A DNA stretch of 8,086 bases from DASWIV01 sp036397475. GTDB lineage: Bacteria > JAJVIF01 > JAPKYR01. Positions 5,541 through 8,086 of this stretch are shown here, piece by piece. The position numbers and the translations under genes were made by a program. Numbering within the stretch: the stretch's first letter is position 1; each line of letters starts with the position of its first letter. The notes beneath the pieces are model-generated. The model searched no databases and was not told where the DNA came from. It saw only the letters and a list, made by a program, of their open reading frames with translations. The stretch is from the NCBI GenBank assembly GCA_036397475.1, contig DASWIV010000237.1, forward strand, positions 1 to 8,086. The letters run 5' to 3'.

Positions 5541-6824
5541 ATGAAGAACATGAAAAACATAGAAATTCTCACTATCATATTTCTCATATTCACGCTATCG
5601 GGATGCGGAGAAAAAAAAGACACTGTGGAGGAAGTTGCCGAAGTTCCAAAGATAGTCGTGCGGACACAGACTCCTCTGGTCGGGACAATTACCGAATGGC
5701 ATGGCACGACAGCCGAGCTTCGCGCTCCGCTGGAAGCTGACCTTTCGTTCATGGCGAACGGCCGTATCCTGGAACTCGCGGTTGATGACGGAGCTTACGT
5801 AACCGCTGGCCAATATCTTGGCAAGGTGGATACATCAACACTCGCAGCCCAGTTCAATGCCGCGAAATCGTCGGAAGAATCCGCGCGAAGCATGGCAATA
5901 GCTGCGGATATTGCGGCCGATGCGGTCACGACGCAGGTCGACCTGGCCAGGGCTTCATTTGAACAGGCACAGCGGGATTTTGATCGCATGCAGGCGTTGC
6001 ATGAAGACAATGTCGCGACACAGGCGGAATTCGAGCGGGCGCAGTTATCACTTGAAAGCGCTGAACTGGGCTTGAGACAGGCGGAGGAATCAACCGATGC
6101 CGCACGCGCACAGGCGGAAGCCGCCTGGTCTGGAGTCGACGCGGCTGCCGACCAGGCGTTGCAATTCGCTGAATTAATTGGAGACGGGACACTCCGTGCG
6201 CCGTTTTCCGGATACATTACTTCGAGAATGGCGGATCCGGGTATGGTCACCGCCGCGGGAATACCGGTATATAAACTGATCGCGTCGGGCGAAGGACTCT
6301 ATGAAAATCTCGAAATACACTTCGATCTTCCGGAAGCGATAATCGGGCACATTTCGGTCGGGATGAGCGTCTACGTAAATTTCCAGTCATGCGATGAGGA
6401 AATTTCCGCGACAATCACACGGATCGGGAGGGAGATCGATACCGAATCCAGAACCGTGGAAATTATCTGCCTTCTCGATAACGGCACCGGATGCCTTATG
6501 CCCGGCATGTTTGGCAGCGTAAGGATCCCGCTGATAATCCATGACAATGCGATACTGCTTCCCGAAGAGGCGGTCATCGAACTGGAAAACGAAAATATAG
6601 TCTTTATCGCCGATGGCGATACCGCGAGGCGTGTCACGGTAACAACCGGCCTTGTCGAGGATGGCACTATCGAAATTCTCGATGGGTTGACACATGAAGA
6701 TGCAGTAATCGTAGTTGGGAACAGGTACCTGTCCGACGGTGCTGGAATCAGAATCATGAATGGGAACTCCAGCTCTGTCGACTCGGGTAACGCGCCGGAA
6801 TCCGGACAGGAGAGTGAAGATTAG
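5541..6824 (+). CDS. RND efflux periplasmic adaptor (membrane-fusion lipoprotein, HlyD/AcrA family), 427 aa
   Basis: Links the RND permease to the outer-membrane channel. A lipoprotein signal (residues 1-21) ends in the lipobox LSGC, with Cys22 as the acylation site, so it is probably anchored to the inner membrane facing the periplasm. The first half of the lipoyl domain is near 68-97 (FMANGRILELAVDDGAYVTAG), and an Ala/Gln/Glu-rich coiled-coil hairpin spans about 101-210, turning near HEDNVATQAEFERA (154-167). The lipoyl domain closes with LRAPFSGYITSRMADPG (218-234). A beta-barrel (about 253-330, ending MPGMFGSVRIPL) and a membrane-proximal domain (about 335-407) follow, then a Ser/Gly/Glu-rich tail. 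Length and order are normal. The start is 6 bp after the channel gene's stop with no strong Shine-Dalgarno; Met4 (5550) is an equally possible start. The stop overlaps the permease start by one base. Confidence 0.93.
   Translation: MKNMKNIEILTIIFLIFTLSGCGEKKDTVEEVAEVPKIVVRTQTPLVGTITEWHGTTAELRAPLEADLSFMANGRILELAVDDGAYVTAGQYLGKVDTSTLAAQFNAAKSSEESARSMAIAADIAADAVTTQVDLARASFEQAQRDFDRMQALHEDNVATQAEFERAQLSLESAELGLRQAEESTDAARAQAEAAWSGVDAAADQALQFAELIGDGTLRAPFSGYITSRMADPGMVTAAGIPVYKLIASGEGLYENLEIHFDLPEAIIGHISVGMSVYVNFQSCDEEISATITRIGREIDTESRTVEIICLLDNGTGCLMPGMFGSVRIPLIIHDNAILLPEEAVIELENENIVFIADGDTARRVTVTTGLVEDGTIEILDGLTHEDAVIVVGNRYLSDGAGIRIMNGNSSSVDSGNAPESGQESED
6808..6812 (+). promoter_or_regulatory. 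Shine-Dalgarno sequence deciding the GTG start of the RND permease
   Basis: AGGAG lies 11 nt before the GTG at 6824, inside the last codons of the adaptor gene. The spacing is a little long, but no other start nearby gives the conserved permease N-terminus (FLSDLSIARPVF), so this site and the GTG are accepted together. Confidence 0.5.
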
Positions 6825-8086
6825 TGTTTTTAAGTGATCTTTCAATCGCGCGTCCGGTTTTCGCGCTTATGGTGACATTAGCGCTTGCGATATTCGGCCT
6901 TCTCTCACTCAGGGATATCGGCATCGAGGAAAATCCGAATGTCGAATTCCCGTTCCTCTCGATAGTAACCGCATATCCCGGGGCTGACCCTGAAACTGTC
7001 GAGACCGAGGTCACAGATAAAATTGAGGAATCTGTAGCGACTCTCGCGGGGATCAAAAACCTCAACAGTACGTCGGCGGAAAATGTCAGCCAGGTATCTA
7101 TCGAGTACGAACTTGAAGTCGATATCGATGTTGTGGCACAGGACGTCAGGGACCGCATGGCAAGGCTGACGCAGAGCCTGCCCGATAGCGCTGAGACTCC
7201 GGTTGTTGAAAAATTTGATGTCCATGCGGAACCGGTACTGACCGTAACGGTATCTGGCAATTTAAACCTGCAGGACCTTGCCGAGTACGTTGACGAAATT
7301 ATCAAACCGCGCCTTGAAAGCATTACCGGTGTCGGGCGCGTGAATGTATTCGGACAGAGAGACCGCGAGGTAAGGATCTGGCTCGACGCCGATAAAATGG
7401 CCGCACAGGGAATCAGTGTACAGGAGGTTGTTTCCGCTATCCAGCGTGGACATGTCGAGATCCCGGGCGGACGTGTCGAGACAGGCGACAGGGAATTTCT
7501 CGTCATTACATCCGGTGAATTGAATTCCGTCCCCGAATTCAAGGAAATAATTGTCGGCACGAGACATGACACCCTGATCAGGCTGAAGGATGTAGCGACC
7601 ATTGAGGATGGAGTAGAAGACCAGAGAAGCATCACCAGGCTGAACGGCCAGCCCACCATCGGACTGCAGATGATCAAAAAATCCGGCGGGAATGTGATCG
7701 ATGTCGCTGACGCCGCGTATAAAGTTATCGACGAATTACGGGCTGAAGCTCCTCCGGGACTGGACATTCAGATCCCGGCCGACAACTCGAACTACACCAG
7801 GGATTCATATCATGAGGTGCAGGGCCATGTGGTTGGCGGTGCGATTATCGCGATCGTGATTGTCCTTCTGTTCCTGGGAAATTTACGTACTACAATTATC
7901 GCAGCCCTGACGATTCCGACCAGTCTTGTTACAACCTTCATCTTTATGAAGATGTTCAACTTTTCGCTGAACAATGTCACCATGCTCGCTTTCTCACTGA
8001 TGGTCGGCATGCTGATCGACGACGCGATCGTTGTGCTTGAAAATATTTATCGCCATGCGGAGATGGGTAAAAGCCCCATGCAGGCC
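6824..8086 (+). CDS. RND multidrug-type efflux permease (AcrB/HAE1 family), N-terminal 421 aa, truncated by window edge
   Basis: Proton-driven inner-membrane pump that passes substrates through the adaptor to the TolC-like channel. The GTG start overlaps the adaptor stop by one base, and the frame is open for 421 codons to the edge, about 40% of a usual permease of 1,020-1,050 residues. TM1 is about 11-29, after DLSIARPVF. The first periplasmic porter loop (30-335) has IEENPNVEFPFLSIVTAYPGA (34-54 in part), ITGVGRVNVFG and other family patterns. TM2 (about 337-354), TM3 (about 356-377) and TM4 (about 385-408) follow. TM4 holds GMLIDDAIVVLENI, whose Asp399-Asp400 match the proton-relay pair of AcrB (D407/D408). 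The DD pair and IVVLEN sequence favour the hydrophobe/amphiphile branch over the heavy-metal branch, which has a single Asp in this motif. The substrate is unknown. Confidence 0.93.
   Translation, partial: MFLSDLSIARPVFALMVTLALAIFGLLSLRDIGIEENPNVEFPFLSIVTAYPGADPETVETEVTDKIEESVATLAGIKNLNSTSAENVSQVSIEYELEVDIDVVAQDVRDRMARLTQSLPDSAETPVVEKFDVHAEPVLTVTVSGNLNLQDLAEYVDEIIKPRLESITGVGRVNVFGQRDREVRIWLDADKMAAQGISVQEVVSAIQRGHVEIPGGRVETGDREFLVITSGELNSVPEFKEIIVGTRHDTLIRLKDVATIEDGVEDQRSITRLNGQPTIGLQMIKKSGGNVIDVADAAYKVIDELRAEAPPGLDIQIPADNSNYTRDSYHEVQGHVVGGAIIAIVIVLLFLGNLRTTIIAALTIPTSLVTTFIFMKMFNFSLNNVTMLAFSLMVGMLIDDAIVVLENIYRHAEMGKSPMQA

Noticed and set aside
6754..7767. Long open frame of 337 codons on the minus strand
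   Set aside because: It lies opposite the RND permease and adaptor end. Its translation is Ser/Thr-rich low-complexity text typical of the reverse of a coding strand, with no recognisable family motif, while the plus-strand frame has clear RND motifs throughout.
6824..8086. Possibility that the permease is a heavy-metal (CusA/CzcA-type) RND pump
   Set aside because: TM4 reads GMLIDDAIVVLENI with an Asp-Asp pair, as in drug-type pumps; metal pumps have a different pattern around a single Asp here. The adaptor also lacks metal-binding His/Met-rich segments.
1..8086. RNA genes, CRISPR arrays, insertion-sequence ends, terminators
   Set aside because: I found no cloverleaf-like or rRNA-like segments, no regularly spaced repeats, no transposase-like frames and no G+C hairpin followed by a T-run outside coding sequence. 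Neither operon ends within the window, so the absence of terminators is expected.

Overview
The window is bacterial, and the organism has an outer membrane: one strand encodes a tripartite efflux pump with a TolC-type channel, a periplasmic adaptor lipoprotein and an RND permease. By eye the base composition is close to 50% G+C. Genes are tightly packed, with several start/stop overlaps. No gene matches a named genus closely enough for me to assign a taxon. The look is of a free-living or environmental, perhaps little-cultivated, Gram-negative lineage (weak inference).

Left half (1 to about 3250, minus strand): a compact polysaccharide-type operon read right to left. It begins with a heparinase II/III superfamily protein (3249 to 1207). 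A GT4-like glycosyltransferase follows only 3 bp later (1203 to 61). After 18 bp comes the first 14 codons of a third gene (42 to 1), with a good Shine-Dalgarno sequence and a hydrophobic N-terminus, cut by the window edge. A glycosyltransferase next to a heparinase-like protein with no evident signal peptide is typical of exopolysaccharide or capsule loci.

Centre (3250 to 3351): a divergent intergenic region of about 100 bp. It holds a near-consensus sigma70-type promoter facing right (TTGAAT, 17 bp, TATAAT). Overlapping it are three GGTCA half-sites in alternating orientation, forming two palindromes. This is the obvious operator for the TetR-family regulator that starts immediately downstream.

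Right half (3352 to 8086, plus strand): one operon with the order tetR, outer-membrane factor, membrane-fusion lipoprotein, RND permease. Junctions are a 4-base ATGA overlap, a 6-bp gap and a 1-base overlap. The permease is cut by the right edge after 421 codons, just past the Asp-Asp motif of TM4 that marks the hydrophobe/amphiphile (drug-type) RND branch. The simplest reading is an autorepressed efflux operon: the TetR protein sits on the promoter, and ligand binding releases regulator and pump together.

The gene families are all well known. The most interesting parts are the operator/promoter architecture between the two operons, the nearly leaderless tetR start, the uncertain heparinase start, and an unusually acidic leader on the outer-membrane factor. 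I see no RNA genes, CRISPR arrays, insertion sequences or convincing terminators.
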